From: JBJHBP01 sp050485685
GTDB taxonomy: Bacteria > Pseudomonadota > Gammaproteobacteria > Steroidobacterales > Rariloculaceae
NCBI GenBank assembly: GCA_050485685.1
Contig: JBJHBW010000007.1
Coordinates: 58,096-122,095 of the forward strand
Length of the DNA stretch: 64,000 bases
Reading direction: 5' to 3'
The notes under the pieces were generated by a model, which searched no databases, was not told the origin of the DNA, and saw only the letters and a program-made list of their open reading frames with translations. Numbering within the stretch: position 1 is the first letter of the stretch; every line of letters begins with the position of its first letter. A program made the translations under genes and the position numbers. This document shows, piece after piece, positions 32,849-41,433 of the stretch.

Positions 32849-33196
32849 ATGACGATCACGATCTACGGAATCAAGAACTGCGACACGATGAAAAAGGCGC
32901 GCACCTGGCTGGACCAGCATGACGTGGACTATAGGTTTCACGACTACCGCAAGGACGGTGTGGATCCTGAACGCCTGCGTCGCTGGTGCGACGAAGTCGG
33001 CTGGGAGAAACTGCTGAACCGCGCCGGCACGACCTTTCGCAAGCTGCCCGAAGACGAGAAGGCGGCGCTCGACCGCACCAAAGCCATCGCCCTGATGCTT
33101 TCGAATCCGGCGATGATCAAACGTCCGGTGCTGGCAGCGGGTGATCGCCTGATCATCGGCTTTCAGCCGCAGCACTACGCCGACGTGCTGGGCTGA
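32849..33196 (+). CDS. yffB: ArsC/Spx-fold protein YffB
   Basis: The 115-residue product is a thioredoxin-fold protein of the arsenate-reductase-like family. It keeps the N-terminal cysteine in GIKNCDTMKKARTWL and the C-terminal block NPAMIKRPVLAAGDRLIIGF. YffB proteins have a single active-site cysteine and have been proposed as glutathione-dependent thiol reductases; arsenate reduction is not established for this branch. It converges with the DUF1707 gene, whose stop is 18 nt away. Confidence 0.92.
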   Translation: MTITIYGIKNCDTMKKARTWLDQHDVDYRFHDYRKDGVDPERLRRWCDEVGWEKLLNRAGTTFRKLPEDEKAALDRTKAIALMLSNPAMIKRPVLAAGDRLIIGFQPQHYADVLG

Positions 33197-33214
33197 CGCA
33201 GGTCCACACCCCGG

Positions 33215-33871
33215 CTAACGCTGCGCCTGGCCACCCAGCAGAGACCGCAGCTGATCGGCGAATGCAACCACCCGCTCGCGCAGCGTTCTGTGCAGTTTCA
33301 CGTCCAGTCCGCCAAAGATCACAAAGCCGTCGATGAGCAGCACCGGCGCATTCGGATCACCGCTGCTGGGGGCATTCGTATCCGCGCCCCCCAGGATGCA
33401 GCTGACGTTCATCGTCGTGTTCACGCCTTCCGGGACCTTGATATCTATCCCGCCGAACAGGCAGAACACATTGATACGCGTCGTGCTGGATGCAAAACGC
33501 GCCTCACTCATATCCAGATCCGTTCCACCCAGCACTGTGACGATGTCCAGCTGACGTGGCACGGTCCACGCGCCACGCCGATCGTTGCCACCCAGGATCG
33601 TGACGACGCGTTCGCTGTCCTTGTCTTCACCGGCCGGGATGAACTGCCCGAACTGAGTCTGCTTGCGCTCCAGATAGGGCGCATCGACCTGGTCATCCAG
33701 GTCCGCGGTCAACGCCGTCAGCGCGACCGCGTCAGCCGCATCGAAGGCCTGATCCAGGCGACGCTGGAAGGCGTCCATCGACAGGTGACCGTGACCGTAG
33801 TTGACGATCAGTCTGTCTATGGTTTCCTCGCGCAGCAGGTCCAGCGGCTTGTCTTCATTCGGTACCGGCAT
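33215..33871 (-). CDS. DUF1707 and LiaF-like C-terminal domain protein
   Basis: The 218-residue product has an N-terminal DUF1707/SHOCT-like helical domain (about 10-60, LREETIDRLIVNYGHGHLSMDAFQRRLDQAF) and a beta-solenoid LiaF-like C-terminal domain (about 85-200, with repeated INVFCLFGGIDIKVPEG and MNVSCILGGAD). In Firmicutes, LiaF controls a cell-wall stress two-component system, but this protein has no transmembrane segment. ATG 33871 has GAGGAG about 8 nt upstream; longer frames extend into non-coding DNA. Its role here is unknown. Confidence 0.85.
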   Translation of the reverse strand: MPVPNEDKPLDLLREETIDRLIVNYGHGHLSMDAFQRRLDQAFDAADAVALTALTADLDDQVDAPYLERKQTQFGQFIPAGEDKDSERVVTILGGNDRRGAWTVPRQLDIVTVLGGTDLDMSEARFASSTTRINVFCLFGGIDIKVPEGVNTTMNVSCILGGADTNAPSSGDPNAPVLLIDGFVIFGGLDVKLHRTLRERVVAFADQLRSLLGGQAQR

Positions 33872-34190
33872 GTCTGTCCGCTCCTCTCCCCGGGGTGTGC
33901 GCAACCGCCCGGCGGTGTCGCTTCGTGCCCGACCGTCACGCAGTTGCGTCGAGTGTTTGCCAGAGAAGTAGCAAAGTCCATGCCAGCTGCCGCGTGGCAC
34001 AACAGCCGAAATCGCGGTCAGCGCTGCAGACCGCGCAGTGTCGCGGTACCGCCGGTATCAGCGGACTCCTGCCGACCTCGAGAGGATCGACACTCAATCT
34101 GGTGAATTTCGCCAACCCCGGGCGCAAGGTGTCAACCACTGGTCGGACACCGCGACTGGCGGAAATCGCGGTGAGGCGCTGCGGCACTCC
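33872..34190. other. Divergent spacer between the DUF1707 and PQQ-dehydrogenase genes
   Basis: With the promoter and hairpin that follow, this is 393 nt without a gene. Short overlapping frames on both strands look like chance. I see no tRNA or insertion sequence. The right end carries the extended -10 promoter described separately; I could not place a convincing promoter for the leftward gene. Confidence 0.4.
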
Positions 34191-34229
34191 TGCTAGAATC
34201 GACCGGATGCGCGGCTTCCCGCGCATCCG
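34191..34229 (+). promoter_or_regulatory. Extended -10 promoter and 5' stem-loop for the PQQ-dehydrogenase gene
   Basis: TGCTAGAAT at 34191-34199 fits an extended -10 element (TGn then TAGAAT); no good -35 is visible. A perfect 11-bp hairpin (CGGATGCGCGG, loop CTTC, CCGCGCATCCG) occupies 34204-34229, so a transcript starting near 34206 would begin with it. Such a 5'-terminal stem can stabilise mRNA; that function is inferred. Confidence 0.55.
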
Positions 34230-34264
34230 AATAGAGATTACAGCAACGATAAAGGTCGCAAACC

Positions 34265-36325
34265 ATGCAAAGACCCGGCTATTCCCCGTTCGCGATGACA
34301 GCCCTCGCAAGCGCGATACTGATGCTCACGGCGTGCGGCAGCAGCGAACCGCAGACGCAGGGCACCGCCACACCGGCCCAGGGCGCCGCCACCACTGGCG
34401 CGTATACGACCTGGCGTCAGTATCAGGGAGGCGGACATTCCACGCAGTACACGGGGCTGGACCAGATCAACCGGTCCAACGTACACACACTGGAAGTGGC
34501 GTGGACGTTCCCGCTGGGACAGGGCACCAATACGTTCAATCCGATCATCATCGATGACGTGCTGTACACGCGTGGCCCGAGCAACAACGTTCTTGCCCTG
34601 AACGCCGCAACGGGTGAAGAGCTTTGGCGCGCTCCTGCTGGCGGAAATATGGGAGCGCGGGGGTTCAACTACTGGGAAAGCGAGGACGGCAGCGACCGGC
34701 GGCTGATATTTCTGGCGGGCGGCATGGTGACCGCGATGAACGCCGATAACGGCGAGATCATCACCAGCTTCGGCAACGAAGGGCGGGTAGACCTGCGCGA
34801 GGGGTTGGTACAGGCCGGTCGCGAACCCGCAGGCCCGCTGTCGACCAGCAACCCGGGCCGCATATACGACGACCTCTACATACTCTCGCTGCCGGCCCAG
34901 GGCGCACAGTACGACGCAACGCCCGGCAATGTGCACGCCTATGACGTGCGCACCGGCGAACTGCGGTGGATCTTCCATTCCATTCCGCACCCCGGCGAGT
35001 ACGGCTACGACACCTGGCCCGAGGGGCACTATCAGCGCGGCGGCGGCGTGCATAACTGGGCCGAGATGACCGTTGATGAGGAGCGCGGCATCGTATTTGT
35101 GCCTTTCGGCAGCCCGCGTTTCGATTTCTACGGCGGCGACCGACACGGTGACAACCTGTTCGGCAACAGCCTGGTTGCGCTGAACGCACGAACCGGCGAA
35201 CGTCTGTGGCACTTCCAGACCGTTCGCCACGATCTGTGGGATTACGATCTGCCCAACGCACCCAAGCTCATGACGCTGCAGCGTAACGGTCAGAGCGTGG
35301 ATGTGGTCACCCAGGTCGCCAAGCAGGGCCTGATCTTCGTATTCGATCGCGAAACCGGCGAACCATTCTGGCCCATCGAGGACCGGCCCGTGCCGCAGAC
35401 CGACGTGCCCGGCGAATGGACCGCCCAGACGCAGCCGTTCCCGACGCTGCCACCTCCCTTCGGCCGCATGTCCATGGGCGTGGACGACATCAATCCGTTC
35501 ATTCCTGAAGAGGAACAGGCTGCACTGCGTGATGGCCTCAGCCGCTGGCGCAACGAGGGCCTGTACACGCCACCGAGCTTCGAAGGCTCGCTGATGGTGC
35601 CTGGACACAACGGCGGCGCGAACTGGGGCAGTGTCTCCGCAGATCCGATTCGCGGCGAGCTCTACGTCATCACGAAGAATCTGCCCACGCTGAACCGCAT
35701 CACGCTGCCTGGCCAGGGCGGACCGGGTGCCGGCGGCGGCAATGTCGGGCCGTACGGACCCATTATCACGCGCGAGGACGCGGCCGAACTTCGTGAACAG
35801 GCCAGGCAGCTGATCGAGGCGAGTGACGAGCCGGTGCGTTTCGGTTCCCCGTACGACTTCCTGCGCAGCCCCAGTACCGGCGCTTCATCGCTTGCGCCAC
35901 CCTGGTCTGAGATCTACGCCTACGACCTCAATACCGGCGAGATAAAGTGGTCGCGGCCGCATGGCACTGTCGTTGCGCCACCGGAGATTGGCCTGCCCGA
36001 ATACGCGGGCTCGCACCTGCCACGCGGAGGTCCGCTGGCCACAGCCGGTGGACTGGTGTTCTCGGCCACGGCATCTGACCGTACGCTGTATGCCTACGAT
36101 CGCGACACCGGCGAGATCGTGTGGACCATGGATATGCCTAACGGCGTCGAAGGCGTTCCCGCATCGTACGAGGTGAACGGACGGCAGTTTCTGGTATTCA
36201 AGGCAGCTTCACCGGGCGGCCTGTTCCCGGCGAATTTCGCCGCACTGCTGCCGGAAGACCAACGTCCGGAGACCGGTCCGCCGCCGCAGGGGCAGCTTAT
36301 TGCCCTGGCTTTGCCGGAGTCCTGA
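34265..36325 (+). CDS. PQQ-dependent dehydrogenase-like lipoprotein
   Basis: The 686-residue product begins with a lipoprotein signal (SAILMLTACGSS), so it is likely tethered in the periplasm. It then forms a quinoprotein beta-propeller like the membrane glucose dehydrogenase group: TTWRQYQGGGHSTQYTGLDQI, VLALNAATGEELWR, DLWDYDLPNAP and GLVFSATASDRTLYAYDRDTGE. Characterised members oxidise sugars or alcohols with pyrroloquinoline quinone. No N-terminal membrane domain, cytochrome fusion or pqq biosynthesis gene is present in the window. An extended -10 promoter with a 5' hairpin lies upstream. Confidence 0.88.
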   Translation: MQRPGYSPFAMTALASAILMLTACGSSEPQTQGTATPAQGAATTGAYTTWRQYQGGGHSTQYTGLDQINRSNVHTLEVAWTFPLGQGTNTFNPIIIDDVLYTRGPSNNVLALNAATGEELWRAPAGGNMGARGFNYWESEDGSDRRLIFLAGGMVTAMNADNGEIITSFGNEGRVDLREGLVQAGREPAGPLSTSNPGRIYDDLYILSLPAQGAQYDATPGNVHAYDVRTGELRWIFHSIPHPGEYGYDTWPEGHYQRGGGVHNWAEMTVDEERGIVFVPFGSPRFDFYGGDRHGDNLFGNSLVALNARTGERLWHFQTVRHDLWDYDLPNAPKLMTLQRNGQSVDVVTQVAKQGLIFVFDRETGEPFWPIEDRPVPQTDVPGEWTAQTQPFPTLPPPFGRMSMGVDDINPFIPEEEQAALRDGLSRWRNEGLYTPPSFEGSLMVPGHNGGANWGSVSADPIRGELYVITKNLPTLNRITLPGQGGPGAGGGNVGPYGPIITREDAAELREQARQLIEASDEPVRFGSPYDFLRSPSTGASSLAPPWSEIYAYDLNTGEIKWSRPHGTVVAPPEIGLPEYAGSHLPRGGPLATAGGLVFSATASDRTLYAYDRDTGEIVWTMDMPNGVEGVPASYEVNGRQFLVFKAASPGGLFPANFAALLPEDQRPETGPPPQGQLIALALPES

Positions 36326-36340
36326 TACTGCGTGACTGGA

Positions 36341-36363
36341 CGACCGGGTGAACAGCCCGGTCG
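36341..36363. terminator. Hairpin between the convergent PQQ-dehydrogenase and DUF2721 genes
   Basis: A perfect 8-bp stem CGACCGGG/CCCGGTCG with a 7-nt loop lies 16 nt after the PQQ-dehydrogenase stop. There is no T-tract on either side. It may act as a bidirectional barrier or protect 3' ends; termination is uncertain. Confidence 0.4.
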
Positions 36364-36410
36364 ACCATCCCTGGCGGGCGTCCATCCGTTCACAGGGCAG
36401 GCCGTAAACC

Positions 36411-36896
36411 TTACGCGCCTGGCCGAGTGTCCTGCCCCCCATCCTCCAGCACGATCTCCATGCCCTGTCGCATCCTGTGGGTTGCGATGCCGACTTCGCT
36501 GAGAAAGAAGACCAGACCGGTCACGATCAGCAGCATGGTTGAGACAAACAGCACGGCGATGGCCATGGACAGGTCGATGCGCACATAGTCGGCGACGAAC
36601 AGACCGACGATCACCAGACACACCATCAGCGCGCCGGACACGCAGAATCTTATCGCCCAGTTGATCAGGCGTATGCGACGCCACAGCAGGTTGGTCTCTG
36701 TCTGAAGCAGTTCCTTCTGCTCATCGCGCACTGCACCCGGTATGCGGCGTTCCACGGTACGGGCGCGATCGGTGATGCGCCCCAGGCGCATCGACAACAC
36801 GGACAGCATGCCTGCTATGCCGGCGAGCAGGAACACCGGCGCCACGGCAAGCTGAATCACCTGCGCGACCGAATCGATGGGGCTGATCGGATCCAT
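36411..36896 (-). CDS. DUF2721 membrane protein
   Basis: The 161-residue product has three hydrophobic segments (about 12-32, 80-102 and 108-132) and the family-typical cytoplasmic stretch LSMRLGRITDRARTVERR plus NLLWRRIRLINWAI. Function is not established. It follows argS on the same strand by 74 nt, and it converges on the PQQ-dehydrogenase gene. Confidence 0.88.
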   Translation of the reverse strand: MDPISPIDSVAQVIQLAVAPVFLLAGIAGMLSVLSMRLGRITDRARTVERRIPGAVRDEQKELLQTETNLLWRRIRLINWAIRFCVSGALMVCLVIVGLFVADYVRIDLSMAIAVLFVSTMLLIVTGLVFFLSEVGIATHRMRQGMEIVLEDGGQDTRPGA

Positions 36897-36970
36897 CTGA
36901 TGTCGTCTTCTTCAGTCTCGAACGTCACCGGCCGACGGCGAAAGTCCGCTCGACTCGACGGGTTGCATGA

Positions 36971-38725
36971 CTACATGCGCTCCACGGTGCCTATGCCGAG
37001 CAGCCCCAGCCCCTGCTGCAATGTGCGGGCCACCAGATCACACAGGGCGAGGCGGCTCGCGCGCAATGCTTCGTCCTGGGCACGCAGGACCGGGCAACGC
37101 TCGAAGAAGTGGTGAAACGCAGTCGCAAGCTCGAACAGATAGCCGCACATTCGATGCGGCTCCAGACTTTCTGCGACTCCATCAACCACCCGCGGAAACT
37201 GTGCCAGCTGCAGCACCAGCCGGCGCTCCGAGGGGTCGCTGATGACAAACGCGGCTTCCGACATGGAGTCGGCCACCTGGCCTTCCGCAGCCGCCCGACG
37301 CGCGATCGACCGCGCGCGCACATAGGAGTAGATCATGTAGGGCGCGGTATTGCCGTCCATTGCCAGCATGCGCTGCCAGTCGAACACGTAGTCCTTGACC
37401 CGGTCGCTGGAGAGATCCGCGTATTTCAATGCGCCGATTCCCACAACATGCGCAACCTGCCTGCGCTCGTCATCGGAAAGGCCGGGGTTCTTCTCCGACA
37501 ACGCCTCCGCGGCGCGGTGCTCGGCTTCGTCCAGCAGTTCGATCAGCCGCACGGTATCGCCACTGCGGCTCTTGAACATCTTGCGATCGCTGCCGAGCAC
37601 GGAACCGAAGCCGACAAAATCGATGCGCACCTGATCGCCCACCCAGCCGGCCTGGCGCAGCACCTGTGTGAACATTTCCACGTGCTGCTTCTGCGGCAGG
37701 CCGATCACATAGATCAGACGCTGCGCACCCAGTTCCTCGACGCGGTAGACCGCAGCCGCGAGATCCGTGGTCGCGTAAAGATAGCCGCCGTCGGACTTGC
37801 GCACGATCAGTGGCAGCGGGCTGCCTTCCTTGCCGGCAAATCCGTCCGGAAAAACGACCGCAGCGCCTTCACTGATCTTCAGATGCCCTTCGCGATCCAG
37901 GCGCTCAACGAGCCCCGGCAGTCGGTCGTTGTAGAAGCTCTCGCCACGAATGTCACTGCGCGTCAGGCGTACATCCATACGATCATATATGGACTGGAAA
38001 TAGCCGGCGGAAACCGCAACAAGTGCACGCCACACATCCAGCGTACGCTCATCGCCACCCTGCAGCGCAACCACGCGCCGCCTCGCGCGCTCGGCGAAAT
38101 CGGGCTCACTGTCGAAACGCTGACGGGCAGCCTTGTAGATGGCCGTGAGGTCACCCGGAGACGCCTGACCGTGCGGATCGTAGCCCTGATCAAGCAGGTT
38201 CTCGATCAGCATGCCGAACTGGGTACCCCAGTCACCGACATGATTCTGACGGATCACATCGTGACCTATGAACTCGAGCACTCGCACGATGGCATCGCCA
38301 ATGATCGTGGAGCGCAGATGACCGACATGCATCTCCTTGGCGACATTGGGTGCGGAATAGTCGACGACGACACGCTGCCGGCTTTCGGTGCGGACCACAC
38401 CCAGGCGCGGGTCTTCATGCATGGCGGCAGCAACCCGGCCCAGCGCATGATCGGTCAGCGTCAGATTGATGAACCCGGGGCCCGCCACTTCCGCGGAGGC
38501 AATCAGGTCGCCGGTCTCAATGGCGGCAACGATGCTCTCGGCGAGCTGACGCGGATTCGCGCCCATGCGTTTCGCCAGGCCCATCGCAAGATTGGCCTGA
38601 TAATCGCCGAACTTCGGGTTCGTCGCCGGCGTGACCATGGGATCGGCATCGGACTGTGCCTCGCCCAGTGCACGCACTACCGCCGCGCGCAGCGCGGATT
38701 CGATTCTCGTCTGCAGATCAGTCAT
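36971..38725 (-). CDS. argS: Arginyl-tRNA synthetase
   Basis: This class I synthetase attaches arginine to tRNA-Arg. The 584-residue product starts MTDLQTRIESALRAAVVRAL and has the HIGH-type motif HVGHLRSTIIGD. The KMSKS position reads DRKMFKSRSGD, a divergent form common in ArgRS. The C-terminal anticodon-binding DALR domain ends RTLQQGLGLLGIGTVERM. A longer frame exists to 38800, but conservation begins at ATG 38725. It lies 138 nt downstream of tRNA-Thr(UGU). Confidence 0.97.
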   Translation of the reverse strand: MTDLQTRIESALRAAVVRALGEAQSDADPMVTPATNPKFGDYQANLAMGLAKRMGANPRQLAESIVAAIETGDLIASAEVAGPGFINLTLTDHALGRVAAAMHEDPRLGVVRTESRQRVVVDYSAPNVAKEMHVGHLRSTIIGDAIVRVLEFIGHDVIRQNHVGDWGTQFGMLIENLLDQGYDPHGQASPGDLTAIYKAARQRFDSEPDFAERARRRVVALQGGDERTLDVWRALVAVSAGYFQSIYDRMDVRLTRSDIRGESFYNDRLPGLVERLDREGHLKISEGAAVVFPDGFAGKEGSPLPLIVRKSDGGYLYATTDLAAAVYRVEELGAQRLIYVIGLPQKQHVEMFTQVLRQAGWVGDQVRIDFVGFGSVLGSDRKMFKSRSGDTVRLIELLDEAEHRAAEALSEKNPGLSDDERRQVAHVVGIGALKYADLSSDRVKDYVFDWQRMLAMDGNTAPYMIYSYVRARSIARRAAAEGQVADSMSEAAFVISDPSERRLVLQLAQFPRVVDGVAESLEPHRMCGYLFELATAFHHFFERCPVLRAQDEALRASRLALCDLVARTLQQGLGLLGIGTVERM

Positions 38726-38863
38726 AGGATTGCCCGCGCCGTTGGCGCGTATCGCCTTTGCGGTCGCGTCCGGCATCAGGGGATGGCCACGCCTTCGCAA
38801 AAGCTGTAAACCGGATCACTGGAAACATGCGCGCCAGCTGCCCGGAAGCGATTCGGTCGGAAT

Positions 38864-38939
38864 TGGTGCCGGCTGAGGGATTCGAACCCCCGACCCCCTG
38901 ATTACAAATCAGGTGCACTACCAGCTGTGCTAAGCCGGC
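38864..38939 (-). tRNA. tRNA-Thr (UGU anticodon)
   Basis: A 76-nt cloverleaf with encoded CCA: acceptor stem GCCGGCT paired with AGCCGGC, anticodon loop TTTGTAA (UGU), T-loop GGTTCGAATCC. It resembles E. coli thrU. It lies between the exported methyltransferase-fold gene and argS, both on the same strand. Confidence 0.97.
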
Positions 38940-38980
38940 CCCCGTTTCCGCGAGCGCGCATTATAGCGGGATCTGAGCCC

Positions 38981-39736
38981 TCAGCCGCCCGGCTTGCGCG
39001 CCCGCAGCAGAAACCGGTCGGTATTCCGTTCCAGCGACGCATCGCGGACGGGGCGACGGCGGTCATCAGCCGGGTTCGCGAGGATTTCCGACTCGGCCTC
39101 GACCACGAAGCCGGCGCGTGTCAGCACCTCACGAGCCTGGGACGCCTGCATGCGGTGATAGGCCTGATTGTCCTGACCGGCATCGCCGCGGTGATCGATG
39201 ACGCCAAACACGCCACCCGGCTTGAGCGCGTCATAGACGCCACGTACGAATGCCACCGCCGCATCCTCACCCTGCCCGTTGTAGATATCGTGCAGATTCA
39301 GCGCGGTGATGGCCGCATCGGCAACCTCACCGAGATTGGCATCGGGAATATCGCCGTGTACGGGACGTACGTTGCCCAGCCGTGCGTGACGCTCACGCTC
39401 GGCCTCGATGAAACCTTCCCGCTGGGTGAAGAACGCAGGGCTGTGGGCAAGCACCTGACCTTCCGGCCCGACTGCTGCGGACAGCACTTCCGTATACCAG
39501 CCTCCGGCCGCCATCACATCGATGACCGTCATGCCCGTCTGGATGCCGACAAACTGAATGACCTGTATGGGCCGGCGAGCAGCGTCGCGCTCGCGGTTTT
39601 CAGCAGCGCGTTCCGGGGAAGCGAGCGCAGCGAGCATGCGCGCCTCCTGTTCGTCCTGCGCCAGCGCCGGCGCAACTGCCAGAAGCGCTGCCGCGCAAAG
39701 CCCTGCCCAGCGACCGTGATTTGTCGAAATGTTCAT
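38981..39736 (-). CDS. Exported class I methyltransferase-fold protein
   Basis: The 251-residue product starts MNISTNHGRWAGLCAAALLAVAPALAQ, a strong signal peptide, yet the remainder is a class I methyltransferase fold. The glycine-rich loop is degenerate (VIDVMAAGGWYTEVLSAAVG), and later blocks DAAITALNLHDIYNG and LKPGGVFGVIDHRGD fit the COG4798-type predicted methyltransferases. SAM is not expected in the periplasm, so the protein may have a different activity there. ATG 39736 has AGGA upstream. It is followed by tRNA-Thr on the same strand. Confidence 0.8.
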   Translation of the reverse strand: MNISTNHGRWAGLCAAALLAVAPALAQDEQEARMLAALASPERAAENRERDAARRPIQVIQFVGIQTGMTVIDVMAAGGWYTEVLSAAVGPEGQVLAHSPAFFTQREGFIEAERERHARLGNVRPVHGDIPDANLGEVADAAITALNLHDIYNGQGEDAAVAFVRGVYDALKPGGVFGVIDHRGDAGQDNQAYHRMQASQAREVLTRAGFVVEAESEILANPADDRRRPVRDASLERNTDRFLLRARKPGG

Positions 39737-39937
39737 GATTCCTGCGACCCCCGTGCATTGATGGCGCACTTCGATTCTGCGTCCCGGATAGTGCGCCTGG
39801 TTGTTGCGCGTCAGTGCCGTCGTGATGCTTCTTCGCGCGGACTTCAACGATAGCCCAAAGGCGCGCGCTTGAATACCGCCCACCCAGCAGCCATGGCCTG
39901 ATCGGCCCGCGGCCGGAGCAGGCATGGCGTCGCCGTG

Positions 39938-40678
39938 TCAGTCAGCCGGGCAGGGGCGCTGCTCCAGGCGCATGATTCGCCCGGGCGCCTGCAGCGTGTC
40001 GAAATCCAGCGCCTCGTCGCTGGCGACGTTCACATCCACCCAGTACACGGTGGCGTGCTGCGTGCGATCGGCGATCACCGGCTCCAGTCCCAGAGACTGG
40101 ATCTGCTCACGCCTGAGCGCCGCACGCGCGCTCTCGCTGAACACACCCAGCGAGACCAGGTGGCCCGCTTCAGCACCGGAAATGACATAGGAATCGGTGA
40201 CACCCCCGGCACGTACGCGTTCCAGCAGTTCGTTGGCTTCGGTCAGGGTGGCGATACCATCCAGATAAACCCAGTAACCCACCCACACCTCACCCTCGGC
40301 GACACGCTGGCTGGTCGCATGACCTGCGGCGCGCAGGCCGGAGGCAGCTGCAGCCGCCTGGGCAAGCTCACGGTAAGGTCCGACGCTGATGCACCGCTGC
40401 GCCGTGAATACCGCTGCGACGCCTTCGGCGGCCGGCGACAGCTCAGGAATCGGCTCGCCCAGCCGTGGCGGCTGCGCTGCTCGGTCTGCCGAAGCAGCGG
40501 CCGATTGCGCCAGCGCCGCCTGCGCGCGCAGCAGCGCCGGATCCGCTTCACTGACCAGCGTGATCCCGGGCAGATCGCCGACCGTGCCGCGCCCGGACGG
40601 CGGTGGTTCGGCCAACCAGAAATGCCAGGCAGCAAAGCCGATATTGGCGAGCAGAAGTGCAAGAAACAGATTGCGCAT
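39938..40678 (-). CDS. SPOR-domain membrane protein
   Basis: The 246-residue product has an N-terminal membrane segment (NLFLALLLANIGFAAWHFWL, about 3-22), a Pro/Ala-rich linker, and a SPOR domain at about 125-205 (VWVGYWVYLDGIATLTEANELLERVR, then GVFSESARAALRREQIQSLG). SPOR domains bind denuded glycan strands of peptidoglycan, often at the division site. Its ATG overlaps the coaX stop by one base, so it is the last gene of the M61-plsY-birA-coaX operon. It is not a full FtsN by length or sequence. Confidence 0.88.
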   Translation of the reverse strand: MRNLFLALLLANIGFAAWHFWLAEPPPSGRGTVGDLPGITLVSEADPALLRAQAALAQSAAASADRAAQPPRLGEPIPELSPAAEGVAAVFTAQRCISVGPYRELAQAAAAASGLRAAGHATSQRVAEGEVWVGYWVYLDGIATLTEANELLERVRAGGVTDSYVISGAEAGHLVSLGVFSESARAALRREQIQSLGLEPVIADRTQHATVYWVDVNVASDEALDFDTLQAPGRIMRLEQRPCPAD

Positions 40679-41433
40679 CAGTGCTGATCCGACAGCAGTG
40701 CCAGTCCTTCCAGCACCAAGTCTGCCCTGAGTTCCACCGCCGTTTCCAGCCAGCCGGCCAGTGCCGGCGCATCGCCGCCCGCCATCAGCAGGCGGGGCGT
40801 TTCACCCACTGTGCGTGCCACCACTGCCACCGCCCGGTCTATGCCGGCCGCCACGGCCAGGGAACCGGCATGACTGACTGCTTCATCGGTACTGCGACCC
40901 AGCAGCTCAAGATCGCCGGGTCGGCCGGCGCTGCCCGCAGTGGGGCCGATGAAACGCGTATTCTTCAGCAGCGCGTCGGCGGAAATCCTTGGCCCCGCAA
41001 AGATCAGGCCGCCCAGGTGCCGGCCGTCGCGCGCCAGGGCGTCGAAGGTGACAGCCGTGCCGGCCGACACGACACAGACCGGCCCGATCACGGCCGCGCG
41101 AGCAGCCAGCAACGCGACCCAACGATCCACCCCCAGACGCGACGGATCGTGGTAGCCGCAGGTAACGCCAGCCGCTGAGGCGGATGTCGCAACGAACTCG
41201 GGCTCAGATCCGGTCACTGCGTTCACGACGTCACGAACACCGGCCGCGACGGGTTCGGCAGCAACGTTTGCAACCAGCACACGCCTGGCGGCAGACGGTA
41301 CGGCTGCCGACAATGCGGCCAGCGCCGCATCCAGATCACTCGCGTGAACCGCCGCACCGCGGCCGCTGAGTCTGCCGTCTTCGACCCGCGCCCACTTGAT
41401 GCGTGCGTTTCCTATGTCAATGACGAAATTCAT
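40678..41433 (-). CDS. coaX: Type III pantothenate kinase
   Basis: CoaX phosphorylates pantothenate in the first step of coenzyme A synthesis. The 251-residue product has the phosphate-binding motif DIGNARIKWARV at the N-terminus, the pantothenate motif GVDRWVALLAARA, and the ATPase motif SAGTAVTFDALARDGRHLGGLI. It overlaps birA by 4 nt and the SPOR gene by 1 nt. The birA-coaX pairing is common. The sequence is complete and typical. Confidence 0.95.
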   Translation of the reverse strand: MNFVIDIGNARIKWARVEDGRLSGRGAAVHASDLDAALAALSAAVPSAARRVLVANVAAEPVAAGVRDVVNAVTGSEPEFVATSASAAGVTCGYHDPSRLGVDRWVALLAARAAVIGPVCVVSAGTAVTFDALARDGRHLGGLIFAGPRISADALLKNTRFIGPTAGSAGRPGDLELLGRSTDEAVSHAGSLAVAAGIDRAVAVVARTVGETPRLLMAGGDAPALAGWLETAVELRADLVLEGLALLSDQH

